From: Gammaproteobacteria bacterium
GTDB lineage: Bacteria > Pseudomonadota > Gammaproteobacteria > SZUA-152
DNA length: 64,000 bases
NCBI GenBank assembly: GCA_021648485.1
Contig: JAKISS010000008.1
Location: forward strand, 1 to 64,000
Direction of reading: 5' to 3'
This document shows, one piece after another, positions 27,886 through 36,394 of this stretch. The notes under the pieces were generated by a model, which saw only the letters and a program-made list of their open reading frames with translations, made no database searches and was not told where the DNA came from. A program made the position numbers and the translations under genes. The first letter of the stretch is position 1, and each line of letters begins with the position of its first letter.

Positions 27886-28679
27886 TCATGCTTAGTGCCG
27901 TGGACCTCTCTCTCGCCGCCGGACTGGTGCTGGCCATGGCTGCACTGAGCTGGCGTATGCAACTGGGACTCAGCGGACAATTACTCATTGCGGGCACACG
28001 TACCGTGGTGCAATTGCTGCTCATCGGGCTGGTACTGAAAGCACTGTTTGCCAATGTGGATTTACTCTGGGTAGCCGGTATCTCGCTGGTCATGCTGCTG
28101 GCCGCCGGGCGCGAGGTAATGGCCCGCCAGCAACGACGCTTCACTGGCTGGTGGGGTTTTGGCATGGGTACCGGTGCGATGTTTATCTCCTCCTTCGCCA
28201 TCACCATACTGGCGCTGACCACCATGGTGGCCACTGATCCCTGGTATGACCCGCAATACGCCGTACCCCTGCTGGGCATGTTACTGGGCAATACCATGAG
28301 CGGCATCGCGCTGGCGCTGGACCGGCTCACCACCACAGCATGGCAACAACGCGCCATCATCGAACAGCGCCTGATGCTGGGTGCCCCACGCCTGGACGCT
28401 ATTGCTGAAATTCGCCGCGAAGCCATGCGCAGCGGCATGATGCCGATTATCAATTCCATGGCCGCCGCCGGACTGGTGAGCCTGCCGGGCATGATGACCG
28501 GGCAGATCCTCGCCGGCACCCCACCACTGGAGGCCGTAAAATATCAAATTCTGATCATGTTTTTGATCAGCGCCGGCACCGGATTCGGAGTAACAGCTGC
28601 ACTGTGGCTGGCTTCAAAACGGTTGTTCGATGACCGACATCGACTCCGGCTGGACAAACTCACCGGACCACGTAATTGA
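27882..28679 (+). CDS. fetB: FetB/YbbM-like ABC transporter permease
   Basis: A 265-residue membrane protein of the UPF0014/FetB family, with about seven helices. Recognisable features are RTVVQLLLIGLVLKALF near residue 40, LLGMLLGNTMSGIALALDRL near residue 133 and GMMPIINSMAAAGLVSLPGMMTGQI near residue 186. It overlaps fetA by ATGA and completes the transporter. In a bacterium rich in cytochromes, iron export or handling is a reasonable role (inference from E. coli FetAB). Confidence 0.9.
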   Translation: MIMLSAVDLSLAAGLVLAMAALSWRMQLGLSGQLLIAGTRTVVQLLLIGLVLKALFANVDLLWVAGISLVMLLAAGREVMARQQRRFTGWWGFGMGTGAMFISSFAITILALTTMVATDPWYDPQYAVPLLGMLLGNTMSGIALALDRLTTTAWQQRAIIEQRLMLGAPRLDAIAEIRREAMRSGMMPIINSMAAAGLVSLPGMMTGQILAGTPPLEAVKYQILIMFLISAGTGFGVTAALWLASKRLFDDRHRLRLDKLTGPRN

Positions 28680-28826
28680 CGATCATTCCCCGCTACCCTG
28701 TGCGAACAAGCAGCAACCGGTAACATAGAAAACCACTATGGAATAACGGTATGATGTCCGCTACCTGTTTCAGCAAGGATGCGAAAATATGAATTCGTAA
28801 CCAGAATGTAATCAGGAGTATCGTAC

Positions 28827-30251
28827 GTGAATGATGTAAATGACTGGATTGGCCTCGCACGCGAGGAACTGGGAAAACTGAATGTGGACGAAATCCGGCA
28901 ATCCGGTGTACTGCCCGGCGGAGGCAAACAGTTTTTTCCGGTGATCGGCTACCCGCCACTCACCATGTTTTCCGAAATGGACGACACGGCCCTGTTCGAG
29001 AATTTTGCCCAGCGTCCGGCTTCAAAGACCATCGCCTACGGCCACATCCCCTTTTGTCCCTCACGCTGCACCTTTTGTCACTGGATTACCAAAACCAAAA
29101 CCAAAGCCGAAGAGGTCGATATCTATCTCGACCATCTCGAACAGGAAATGGCCCTGTACCGCAGCAAAATGGGTATGGATGCTATCCCCGCCAGCTCGGT
29201 TCTTATCGGCGGCGGCACACCCACCTACTTGTCACCTCAACAAATGGAGCGTTTTCTCGCCGCATTTACCCGACATTTTGACCTCAGCGACTGCACCCAG
29301 TTTTCCATCGAAGCCGAGCCCACCACCCTGCTGGGCAAAGAAGGCATGGAAAAACTGGCTATCATGAAAGACTACGGTGTACATCGCATCAGCCTGGGCG
29401 TGCAGTCATTTGATGACCCAGTGCTGGCCGCCATGGGCCGCACCCATAACAATGCAGATACGCTGGAATCCATCCAGCAAATGCGCCGTGCCGGTATCGA
29501 CAATATTTTTATCGACCTGATATACGCCTATCCTGGCCAAACCGTTGAGCACTGGGTAAAAAACATGCTCACCGCAGTCAATCTGGATATCGAAGGTTAT
29601 CAACTTTACCGGTTACGCATCCGTCCGCACGGAGACCGCGACGGTAACATCCTCAAAGTACACAGCAACACACCGGAAAAATTTCCCGAGCCCGATGACA
29701 TTCAATTGATGAAATATCTCGGCATCATGATGTCAGAACGCCACGGCTATGGTGAACACCAAACCCGCATCTTTGCCCGCAAAGCGGAAGACATTTCCCA
29801 CTACCTGCGCGACTGGGCCTGCGACCTCGCCGACGTAACAGGCGTCGGCGTATCCTCCTGGTCCAATCTGCGCGGTGTATTTTCCATGAACGTCGGTGAC
29901 GCCAACCTGGAGAATTACTACCAGTTAGTACGCCAGGGAAAAGTCTCCGTCAATCGTGGAAAAATTCGCACCGTGGACGACGAACGTCGGCGCTGCTTTA
30001 TTCTGCCGCTGAAAAATGCACGCGTCAGCAAAGCGCTGTTTACCGAACGTACGGGAGAAACCATCGAACAATGCTTTAGTAATACGATAAACGGTTTTAA
30101 AGCACTGGGACTGATGGCAGAAGATAACGAATATATATGGCTCACATCACGAGGCCGTTTTTTTGCCGACGAAATTGCCACCCAGTTTTTTGACCCTGAC
30201 TACCTGCCCTTCCCGGACGTTACGCGCATCGCCGATACAGCTACTGGTTGA
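28827..30251 (+). CDS. HemN/HemW-like radical SAM protein
   Basis: A 474-residue radical SAM protein of the coproporphyrinogen-oxidase-like superfamily, distinct from HemW at 25793. The [4Fe-4S] motif is HIPFCPSRCTFCHW near residues 75-87; VLIGGGTPTYLSPQQMERF (near 126) and ISLGVQSFDDPVLAAMGRTHN follow. The C-terminal 120 residues are extra relative to HemW and resemble the HemN_C region. The heme-degrading ChuW/HutW branch is possible but no heme uptake genes lie beside it. GTG start with AGGAG 8-9 bases upstream. The substrate is unknown. Confidence 0.8.
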   Translation: MNDVNDWIGLAREELGKLNVDEIRQSGVLPGGGKQFFPVIGYPPLTMFSEMDDTALFENFAQRPASKTIAYGHIPFCPSRCTFCHWITKTKTKAEEVDIYLDHLEQEMALYRSKMGMDAIPASSVLIGGGTPTYLSPQQMERFLAAFTRHFDLSDCTQFSIEAEPTTLLGKEGMEKLAIMKDYGVHRISLGVQSFDDPVLAAMGRTHNNADTLESIQQMRRAGIDNIFIDLIYAYPGQTVEHWVKNMLTAVNLDIEGYQLYRLRIRPHGDRDGNILKVHSNTPEKFPEPDDIQLMKYLGIMMSERHGYGEHQTRIFARKAEDISHYLRDWACDLADVTGVGVSSWSNLRGVFSMNVGDANLENYYQLVRQGKVSVNRGKIRTVDDERRRCFILPLKNARVSKALFTERTGETIEQCFSNTINGFKALGLMAEDNEYIWLTSRGRFFADEIATQFFDPDYLPFPDVTRIADTATG

Positions 30252-30428
30252 ACACAACACCGTAGGGTGGGCTTATACTCCATCTCTCGCACCATGACTG
30301 GTAATTATTTGGCAAAGGATGTTATCGGCATCACACGTATAAACAAGTTTGACGCGCCACCCGAAGGCCGTTAGGTTCATACATAAAATTAACGACAAAC
30401 ATACTTTTAAGATTATTTTGAGGCTGAC

Positions 30429-30848
30429 ATGAAAAAATATAAAGGGAAATGCAGTTGTGGAAATATAGAATATTGCTTTGAGGGAGAACCCATTAATTCA
30501 GCATTTTGCTATTGTAAAGAATGCCAGATACATACCGGTTCTGATAAATGGTTTGGGGTATGGGTGCCTGTCGATAAATTCGAATTTACCAAAGGTACAC
30601 CGACAAATTTTACCCGCCTTGGGGATTCTGGAAAAAACATGAATCATCAATTCTGTGGTGATTGTGGTGCGACACTATGTGTGGAGGTCACCGTCGGTAA
30701 TTTTTATTCTGTCGCAGCATCAACACTAAGCGACAGCAATGAATTCTCTCCCCAGATGGCTATTTATACTTCATCAGCCCCTAAGTGGGCAGTATTCCCA
30801 GCCGACATCCCAAGGTATGAAATTCTTCCTCCGGGGCTGGGGGATTAA
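30429..30848 (+). CDS. GFA-family zinc protein
   Basis: A 139-residue protein with the glutathione-dependent formaldehyde-activating (GFA) fold: GKCSCGNIEYCFEG at the start, HCx-type CYCKECQIHTGS near residue 28 and HQFCGDCGATL near residue 74. Together these cysteines supply the two zinc sites. GFA proteins are small and their true substrates are mostly unknown. It lies between the radical SAM gene and glmS, convergent with glmS. Intact and of normal length. Confidence 0.85.
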   Translation: MKKYKGKCSCGNIEYCFEGEPINSAFCYCKECQIHTGSDKWFGVWVPVDKFEFTKGTPTNFTRLGDSGKNMNHQFCGDCGATLCVEVTVGNFYSVAASTLSDSNEFSPQMAIYTSSAPKWAVFPADIPRYEILPPGLGD

Positions 30849-30879
30849 GAAACATGCATATTCTTTATTAATCCCCCAG
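30837..30879. terminator. Inverted repeat at the GFA stop, probable terminator
   Basis: CTGGGGGATTAA pairs perfectly with TTAATCCCCCAG over 12 bp, with the gene's stop codon inside the left arm and a 19-base loop. There is no long T run, so efficiency is uncertain; its place between convergent genes supports a terminator role. Confidence 0.55.
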
Positions 30880-30938
30880 TTACCAGTCGGCGGCTTTTTG
30901 TCACCGATAATTCTAGAAAACTCAACTGGGTACAGGTT

Positions 30939-32771
30939 TCATTCCACGGTAACTGATTTCGCAAGGTTACGCGGTTGATCGACATCAGTACCTTTAAGTA
31001 CAGCCACGTAATAAGACAACAATTGCAACGGAATGGTATACACAATAGGCGACATGGCGTCATCCACTGGCGCAACATTTAATACCTGTATGCCTTCGGC
31101 CTGTTGTAACTCAGAATGCATATCAGCAAACACCAACAATTCACCACCACGGGCGCGCACTTCCTGTAAATTGGATTTTAGTTTTTCCAACAATTCATTG
31201 TTGGGTGCCACTGCAATAATAGGCATATTTTCATCCACCAACGCCAGCGGGCCATGTTTCAGTTCACCTGCGGGATAGGCTTCGGCATGAATATAGGAAA
31301 TCTCTTTGAGCTTGAGCGCACCTTCCATCGCCACCGGGTATTGTGCGCCACGCCCTAAAAACAAGGCATTGTGTTTGTCAGCAAATTGTTTGGCAATTTC
31401 CTGAATAGGTCCATCGAGCTTTAATACCCGGTCAATTTCACCGGGTAATTTTTCCAGCTCGCCGACCATGCGGGCCTCATTTTCTGCTGATAAACCATTA
31501 CGCCTACCTAAGGCAATCACTAACAACATCAGCGCCACCAGCTGTGTGGTAAACGCTTTGGTGGAAGCAACACCGATTTCCGGGCCTGCCCGCGTTAGCA
31601 ACACGAGGTCAGACTCCCGTACCAACGAACTTTCTGGCACATTACAGATTGACAGGGAATGACCAAAGCCCAGACGTTTCGCTTCTTGTAACCCGGCCAG
31701 CGTGTCCGCCGTTTCGCCTGATTGTGAGAGGGTGACGATAAGCGAATTATTGCGCACCACCGGTTTGCGATAACGAAATTCGCTGGCAACTTCAACGCTG
31801 CATGGAATACCAACAATGGATTCCAGCCAATAACGACCAATCAACCCTGAATGATAGCTGGTACCACAAGCAATGATGTGTACGCCTTGCACTTTGTCAA
31901 AAATATCCGGCGCTGCTGCTCCGAATGCCTGTTCCAATACCCGGCCACCACTGATACGGCCTTCCAAGGTATCGGCAATGGCTTGGGGTTGTTCATAAAT
32001 TTCTTTGAGCATGTAGTGGCGGTATTCACCACGATCCACTGCATCGGCTGACAATTCACTCTCTTTGATGGGGCGCTGTACTTCGTTGCCCTGAGCATTG
32101 TAAATAACGAGGCTGTCGCGACGAATATCCGCAATATCACCTTCTTCCAAAAAGATAAATCGTTGTGTTACCGGTAACAACGCGGCCACGTCCGAGGCAA
32201 TAAAATATTCGCCAATGCCCACACCAATCACCAACGGACTGCCCCGGCGGGCCGTAATCAGGCGTCCTTCTTCTTTTGCGCTGATCACTCCCAAGGCATA
32301 CGCGCCATCAAAATCACTGACAGCGGCACGCACCGACGCCAGCAGGTCTTTGCCTTGTCCAACGTGATAGTCATAGACTTGATGAGCCACGACTTCTGTG
32401 TCGGTTTCCGAGGTGAAAATGTGTCCTGCCTGCGTTTGCATTTCACGCAGCTGTTCGTGATTTTCAATAATGCCGTTATGCACTACCGATACGATGTCTC
32501 GGCAAATATGCGGGTGGGCATTGTTTTGACTCGGAACCCCGTGGGTGGCCCAGCGGGTATGCGCAATGCCCATTTTACCATTGAGCTTTCCGTCCATTGC
32601 CTCTACCAGCGCGGCAACCTTGCCCATGGAACGCACACGATCCAGTTTGGATGCGCCATCCAATACGGCAACACCTGCGGAGTCATAACCCCGGTATTCA
32701 AGGCGGCGTAAGCCTTCCACCAGAATAGGTACTACGTCTCTGTCTGCTACTGCACCAACAATTCCACACAT
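30939..32771 (-). CDS. glmS: Glucosamine-6-phosphate synthase (isomerising)
   Basis: GlmS makes glucosamine-6-phosphate from fructose-6-phosphate and glutamine for cell-wall precursors. From the ATG at 32771 the protein has 610 residues, the E. coli length, with the catalytic Cys right after Met ([12 protein letters not shown]). The glutaminase part has GIAHTRWATHG and two SIS domains follow (CGTSYHSGLIG, TLSQSGETADTL, LGRGAQYPVAMEGALKLKE); it ends DQPRNLAKSVTVE. The track's extra 20 N-terminal codons are spurious. Upstream it is no longer next to glmU: duplicated fragments and a toxin-antitoxin operon intervene, so it may depend on a new promoter. Confidence 0.97.
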   Translation of the reverse strand: MCGIVGAVADRDVVPILVEGLRRLEYRGYDSAGVAVLDGASKLDRVRSMGKVAALVEAMDGKLNGKMGIAHTRWATHGVPSQNNAHPHICRDIVSVVHNGIIENHEQLREMQTQAGHIFTSETDTEVVAHQVYDYHVGQGKDLLASVRAAVSDFDGAYALGVISAKEEGRLITARRGSPLVIGVGIGEYFIASDVAALLPVTQRFIFLEEGDIADIRRDSLVIYNAQGNEVQRPIKESELSADAVDRGEYRHYMLKEIYEQPQAIADTLEGRISGGRVLEQAFGAAAPDIFDKVQGVHIIACGTSYHSGLIGRYWLESIVGIPCSVEVASEFRYRKPVVRNNSLIVTLSQSGETADTLAGLQEAKRLGFGHSLSICNVPESSLVRESDLVLLTRAGPEIGVASTKAFTTQLVALMLLVIALGRRNGLSAENEARMVGELEKLPGEIDRVLKLDGPIQEIAKQFADKHNALFLGRGAQYPVAMEGALKLKEISYIHAEAYPAGELKHGPLALVDENMPIIAVAPNNELLEKLKSNLQEVRARGGELLVFADMHSELQQAEGIQVLNVAPVDDAMSPIVYTIPLQLLSYYVAVLKGTDVDQPRNLAKSVTVE

Positions 32772-32840
32772 GATTGATTCCAGTCTCCAGGTTTGAGTCA
32801 CGAGGTTAGTCCCGCACTCTGTAAAAACCAAATTTTGTCA

Positions 32841-32862
32841 TAAAAGCCTTTATTCAGGCTTA
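32841..32862 (-). terminator. Possible rho-independent terminator upstream of glmS
   Basis: On the minus strand AAGCCTGAATAAAGGCTT is followed by TTATGACA: a 6-bp stem with a short T run. It sits in a 93-bp stretch present only in this copy of the glmU-glmS junction and would end transcription coming from the toxin genes before glmS. Confidence 0.35.
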
Positions 32863-32882
32863 ACACCACCGTCATCTTCCTT

Positions 32883-32904
32883 GATTCCAGTCTGCACTGG
32901 AATC
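32883..32904. repeat. 22-bp palindrome, copy 1
   Basis: GATTCCAGTCTGCACTGGAA plus TC: a perfect 9-bp inverted repeat around CTGC. An identical copy lies at 34210-34231, and the left half recurs at 32776-32786 next to the glmS start. In the ancestral glmU-glmS gap it was probably the intergenic hairpin, now duplicated with the junction. Confidence 0.75.
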
Positions 32905-32929
32905 ACAAACAGGGAGCGACTTTTCCCTT

Positions 32930-33357
32930 TCAGCTTTCTTTTGTTTTTCCGGGCCTTTTCCAGCTTTATACTGACACCTGTTTTACCCGACTCAGGGTTA
33001 ACGTTTCTGCCGGCGTATCACGAGTGATGGTGGAACCCGCACCGATAGTCGCACCATCAGCAACTACCACCGGCGCAATAAGCTGAGTATCAGCACCACG
33101 TTAGAACCAACCGTAACACCATCGCCCAATTCCACCCAGCCTTCAATTTCACAGATCTCATCCGAGTTCGCGGTGTTAATTGCCACACCATCTGCCACAG
33201 CAAAACCACGATGTCCGTCAGATAATATTCTTTTTGGGCATTATTGTTGTCGAGTCTGGCAATCCATTTTTTGAGCATGTCCGCTTTTACTGCCAACATG
33301 CCGGTGTTGATCTCATCAATGGCCAGCTGTTCTATGCTGGCATCTTTTTGTTCAACA
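32930..33357 (-). pseudogene. Duplicate 3' fragment of glmU with two deletions
   Basis: This 428-bp stretch matches the 3' two-thirds of the intact glmU (34258-35179) with only scattered differences. Two parts are missing: 322 bp at GAGTATC/AGCACCACG (33090) and 171 bp at a 6-bp GCCTTC direct repeat (33137). The first breaks the frame. It starts a few bases behind the toxin stop, in the sense of transcription, with IVEQKDAS-coding sequence. The high similarity implies a recent duplication. Confidence 0.9.
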
Positions 33358-33362
33358 ATTTC

Positions 33363-33620
33363 CTACTGATAAATCGCCCCTCTTGAGCCAACATCAAGTA
33401 TCCACACTAACAATTTATCATCTTCGATTTCGTATACAATCCTATAACTACCCACTCTCGCTCGATACGCATTGTCGTGGCCAGCTAATTTTTTGGTATC
33501 TTTTCCTCTAGGGGTATTTTTGAGATAGTTCAATTTTTTATCAATCCTCAATCGAATATCCCCTGGTAATTTTTTATATGCCTTCGTTGCTTTTTTGCTA
33601 AATTTTACTTCATATGCCAC
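33363..33620 (-). CDS. RelE/ParE-family toxin
   Basis: An 85-residue basic protein: YEVKFSKKATKAYKKLPGDI at the N-terminus, then YRARVGSYRIVYEIEDDKLL and VDVGSRGAIY-type ending (WILDVGSRGAIYQ). This is the RelE/ParE toxin fold, most like mRNA interferases of the RelE branch. The GTG start overlaps the end of the preceding small ORF. AT-rich compared with glmS and glmU, indicating transfer. The stop is followed directly by the glmU fragment. Confidence 0.85.
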   Translation of the reverse strand: MAYEVKFSKKATKAYKKLPGDIRLRIDKKLNYLKNTPRGKDTKKLAGHDNAYRARVGSYRIVYEIEDDKLLVWILDVGSRGAIYQ

Positions 33621-33756
33621 ACTTTTTATCTCCTTTTTCTTTCACTCCCGTTACAAATTCCCATTCATCCATCTTTTCCTTCCCATTATTTTGTTCCTCT
33701 TTTTGCTTCTCTATGTTTTGTAAATCCTCAAAGTCTTCGGTCAAATCAGTTTTCAT
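33610..33756 (-). CDS. 48-residue ORF in the toxin-antitoxin operon
   Basis: From the ATG at 33756 the product is 48 residues, highly charged (DFEDLQNIEKQKEEQNNGKE) and ending WEFVTGVKEKGDKKCGI. Its start overlaps the preceding antitoxin-like gene by 11 bp (ATGAAAACTGA) and its end overlaps the toxin GTG by 11 bp. That double overlap argues it is translated. It could be the toxin-binding partner or a third component; I do not recognise it. The track's longer version (33822) runs inside the other gene. Confidence 0.5.
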   Translation of the reverse strand: MKTDLTEDFEDLQNIEKQKEEQNNGKEKMDEWEFVTGVKEKGDKKCGI

Positions 33757-33979
33757 CTTTTTCTCCCGATTCATGAAATTCATTAACAGTTTCACGATCA
33801 ACCCTATCTTCTTCTTCTTCAACTTTTTTTAGAAAAAAACTGTATGCTTCTTTTGTAATAACTATTCCAGAAAGGTTTCCGTTATCGCTAAAAATACCAA
33901 TATCTTCTTCAATGGGGTTTTCCTCATCCAATAGGATTTTTAGCTTTTTTCCAATATCATTTTTATTAATTTTCCTCAT
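33746..33979 (-). CDS. Putative antitoxin of the RelE-type toxin
   Basis: A 77-residue acidic protein, [19 protein letters not shown] at the N-terminus and [20 protein letters not shown] in the middle. The layout recalls Phd/YefM-type antitoxins (N-terminal DNA-binding part, acidic tail), but the match is loose. First gene of a three-gene overlapping operon ending in the RelE-like toxin. Strongly AT-rich relative to its neighbours. Confidence 0.6.
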   Translation of the reverse strand: MRKINKNDIGKKLKILLDEENPIEEDIGIFSDNGNLSGIVITKEAYSFFLKKVEEEEDRVDRETVNEFHESGEKDEN

Positions 33980-34046
33980 TTCTTGCTCCTGTATAACGTT
34001 TCACTTAAGTTTTGTAAGTAAATCGTGCTTACGCAACGCACCAACA

Positions 34047-34206
34047 ACTTGCCCATGGAACTGGAACGCACACGATCCAGTTTGGATGTACCATCCAATA
34101 AGGCAACACCCTCGGAGTCATAACCCCGGCATTCAAGGCGGCGTAAGCCTTCCACCAGAATGGGCGCTACGTCTCTGTCTGCTACTGCACCAACAATTCC
34201 ACACAT
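34047..34206 (-). pseudogene. Duplicate 5' fragment of glmS
   Basis: The translation [20 protein letters not shown] matches the glmS start closely and runs through DRVRS-MGK before homology stops near 34047, where the toxin cargo begins. Several substitutions (EYRGYDSAG to ECRGYDSEG) and a 6-bp insertion (SS in [10 protein letters not shown]) mark it as decaying. It is cut at about codon 51 and cannot make GlmS. Confidence 0.9.
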
Positions 34207-34209
34207 GAT

Positions 34210-34231
34210 TGATTCCAGTCTGCACTGGAAT
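34210..34231. repeat. 22-bp palindrome, copy 2
   Basis: Identical to 32883-32904. It lies between the glmS fragment and the intact glmU, in the position of the original glmU-glmS gap. About 1.3 kb separates the two copies; the cargo plus both pseudogenes lie between them. Confidence 0.75.
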
Positions 34232-34257
34232 CACAAACAGGGAGCGACTTTTCCCTT

Positions 34258-35640
34258 TCAGTTTTCTTTTGTTTTTCCGGGCCTTTTCCAGCTTTTTACT
34301 GACACCTGTTTTACCCGACTCAGGGTTAACGTTTCTGCCGGCGTATCACGGGTGATGGTGGAACCCGCACCGATGGTCGCGCCATCAGCAACTACCACCG
34401 GCGCAATAAGCTGAGTATCGGAGCCGATAAACACATTATCACCAATAATCGTTTGGTACTTGTTTGCTCCGTCATAATTGCAGGTAATCGTACCTGCACC
34501 CACGTTCACATTTGTACCCATGGTCGTGTCACCCATATAACTCAGGTGGTTTATTTTACTGCCCTCTGCAATGTCGGATTTTTTAATTTCGACAAAGTTA
34601 CCCACTTTTACGTTATTGGCCAGGTTAGTCTGCGGTCGTAGCCGGGCAAACGGGCCAATGTCACACTGCGTACCGATAACACTTTCTTCCAGCACACTAT
34701 TGGCGTGTATGTGTGTGTTGGCACCGATACTGACATTTTTCAGCACCACGTTAGAACCAACCGTAACACCATCGCCCAATTCCACCCGGCCTTCGATGAG
34801 CACATTGATATCAATTTCAACATCACGACCGATCATCAGCTCACCGCGCACATCAAAGCGGGCCGGGTCTCGCAAAGTCAGACCATCATCCATCAATTGT
34901 CGCGCCTGGCGCAATTGAAAGGCCCGTTCCAGTTCGGCCAGTTGACGTTTGTTATTTACGCCTTCAATTTCACAAATCTCATCCGGATTCGCGGTGTTAA
35001 TTGCCACACCATCTGCCACAGCAAAGCCAACAATGTCCGTCAGATAATATTCTTTTTGGGCATTATTGTTGTCGAGTCTGGCAATCCATTTTTTGAGCAT
35101 GTCTGCTTTTACTGCCAACATGCCGGTGTTGATCTCATCAATGGCCAGCTGTTCTGTGCTGGCATCTTTTTGTTCAACGATACATTGCACTTTTCCTGCT
35201 GTATCACGCACGATGCGACCGTAGCCGGTAGGGTCAGTCAGCTTCGCCGTTAGCAAGGCCAGAGTATCTCCCGCAGTAGCGGCAACAAGCCGTTGCAAAG
35301 TCTGCACGGTAATCAAAGGTACATCACCGTATAACAGCAATACCAGGTGATCATCCGGGATGGTGGGTAACGCCTGTTCAACAGCATGCCCCGTACCAAG
35401 TCGTTCCGTTTGTTCGGCCCAATTAAGATCATAGGCTGACAAGGCTTTCTGCACCTGTTCACCTTCGTGACCGAATACGATGTGTATATCTGCCGCGCCC
35501 AGTTCCAGCGCATCCGTGATAACATGTTCCACCAATGGACGACCCGCAATGCAGTGCAGCACTTTGGGTAAAATGGATTTCATACGCGTGCCCTGACCGG
35601 CCGCCAGTACTACGACGCTAAGTGGTAAATTAACAAACAT
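34258..35640 (-). CDS. glmU: Bifunctional GlmU (uridyltransferase / acetyltransferase)
   Basis: GlmU acetylates glucosamine-1-phosphate and couples it to UTP to give UDP-GlcNAc for peptidoglycan and LPS. The 460-residue protein has the nucleotidyltransferase motif VVVLAAGQGTRMKSILPKVL at the start, LLYGDVPLI near residue 104 and, from about 255, left-handed beta-helix hexapeptides (IGRDVEIDINVLIEG). The acetyl-CoA site follows with MGTNVNVGAGTITCNYDG. Intact and full length. In gammaproteobacteria it usually follows atpC; here 1.9 kb of AT-rich sequence separates them. Confidence 0.97.
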   Translation of the reverse strand: MFVNLPLSVVVLAAGQGTRMKSILPKVLHCIAGRPLVEHVITDALELGAADIHIVFGHEGEQVQKALSAYDLNWAEQTERLGTGHAVEQALPTIPDDHLVLLLYGDVPLITVQTLQRLVAATAGDTLALLTAKLTDPTGYGRIVRDTAGKVQCIVEQKDASTEQLAIDEINTGMLAVKADMLKKWIARLDNNNAQKEYYLTDIVGFAVADGVAINTANPDEICEIEGVNNKRQLAELERAFQLRQARQLMDDGLTLRDPARFDVRGELMIGRDVEIDINVLIEGRVELGDGVTVGSNVVLKNVSIGANTHIHANSVLEESVIGTQCDIGPFARLRPQTNLANNVKVGNFVEIKKSDIAEGSKINHLSYMGDTTMGTNVNVGAGTITCNYDGANKYQTIIGDNVFIGSDTQLIAPVVVADGATIGAGSTITRDTPAETLTLSRVKQVSVKSWKRPGKTKEN

Positions 35641-35828
35641 AGAAAATTCAAATCCTGTGCAATGAAATATGCGCCAATTTATGGCCTGAACGACTGCCTG
35701 TAATGTAAGGTAATCGCATATAAACTTACTTGTTGGATAATCAATTAAACATTAACTTTTTTGTATCTTATTTGGTTTTCAAAAATGAAGCTATTTAACA
35801 AATTCTACAAAATTATCTGGTTGTAACT

Positions 35829-36275
35829 TTAACAGTATTTTTTCTGGGCCTTAACAAGCGACTTATTATTCGTCAGCGCTTCTTTCGTATACGAATTCAA
35901 CGTAAATTCTATCTCCACATAGTCATATTTGCTTTCTCGAATCCACTGCATTTCTATTACTTCACCAACCATTTTCAACTTGAATACAGTTGACTCTGGA
36001 AATTCATCAAAAGTCGAAACAGCAAGATAGTAATTATTCCGACAAACACCCTGCGTCTCAATAAAACAGCTTTCGCCAAATATCGGGCTCTGATACAACC
36101 TGACGAGAAGATCCTTTTCTATGTCAGAGTCAAGATTATTGAGCTCTTTCATAGCACCGTACGCCATCGTGGCGCTCAGTTCACTAACACTCAAATCTTT
36201 TTTAACGGCGCTTTTAACAACAATATGGCTACACCCGGCGAGCAATATTACCATGAGGAAAAACAGCGTCTTCAT
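35829..36275 (-). CDS. Hypothetical lipoprotein
   Basis: A 148-residue protein starting with a clear lipoprotein signal, FFLMVILLAGC (Cys15), followed by a soluble, mixed charged domain with three further cysteines (SCFIETQGVC and the terminal Cys). I do not recognise the family. It is AT-rich and lies in the island between atpC and glmU. A role as an immunity lipoprotein to the neighbouring toxin-like gene is conceivable but unproven. Confidence 0.55.
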   Translation of the reverse strand: MKTLFFLMVILLAGCSHIVVKSAVKKDLSVSELSATMAYGAMKELNNLDSDIEKDLLVRLYQSPIFGESCFIETQGVCRNNYYLAVSTFDEFPESTVFKLKMVGEVIEMQWIRESKYDYVEIEFTLNSYTKEALTNNKSLVKAQKKYC

Positions 36276-36394
36276 TGGAGCACCTAATTTACTGAAAAAT
36301 GAATATGATCGCCATGCCCTGGTACAGAATGATTGCTACCCAACGTTCTGCATAACCAAACATAGCGGAAAAATGTCCGAGCTTATTGCTTTTG

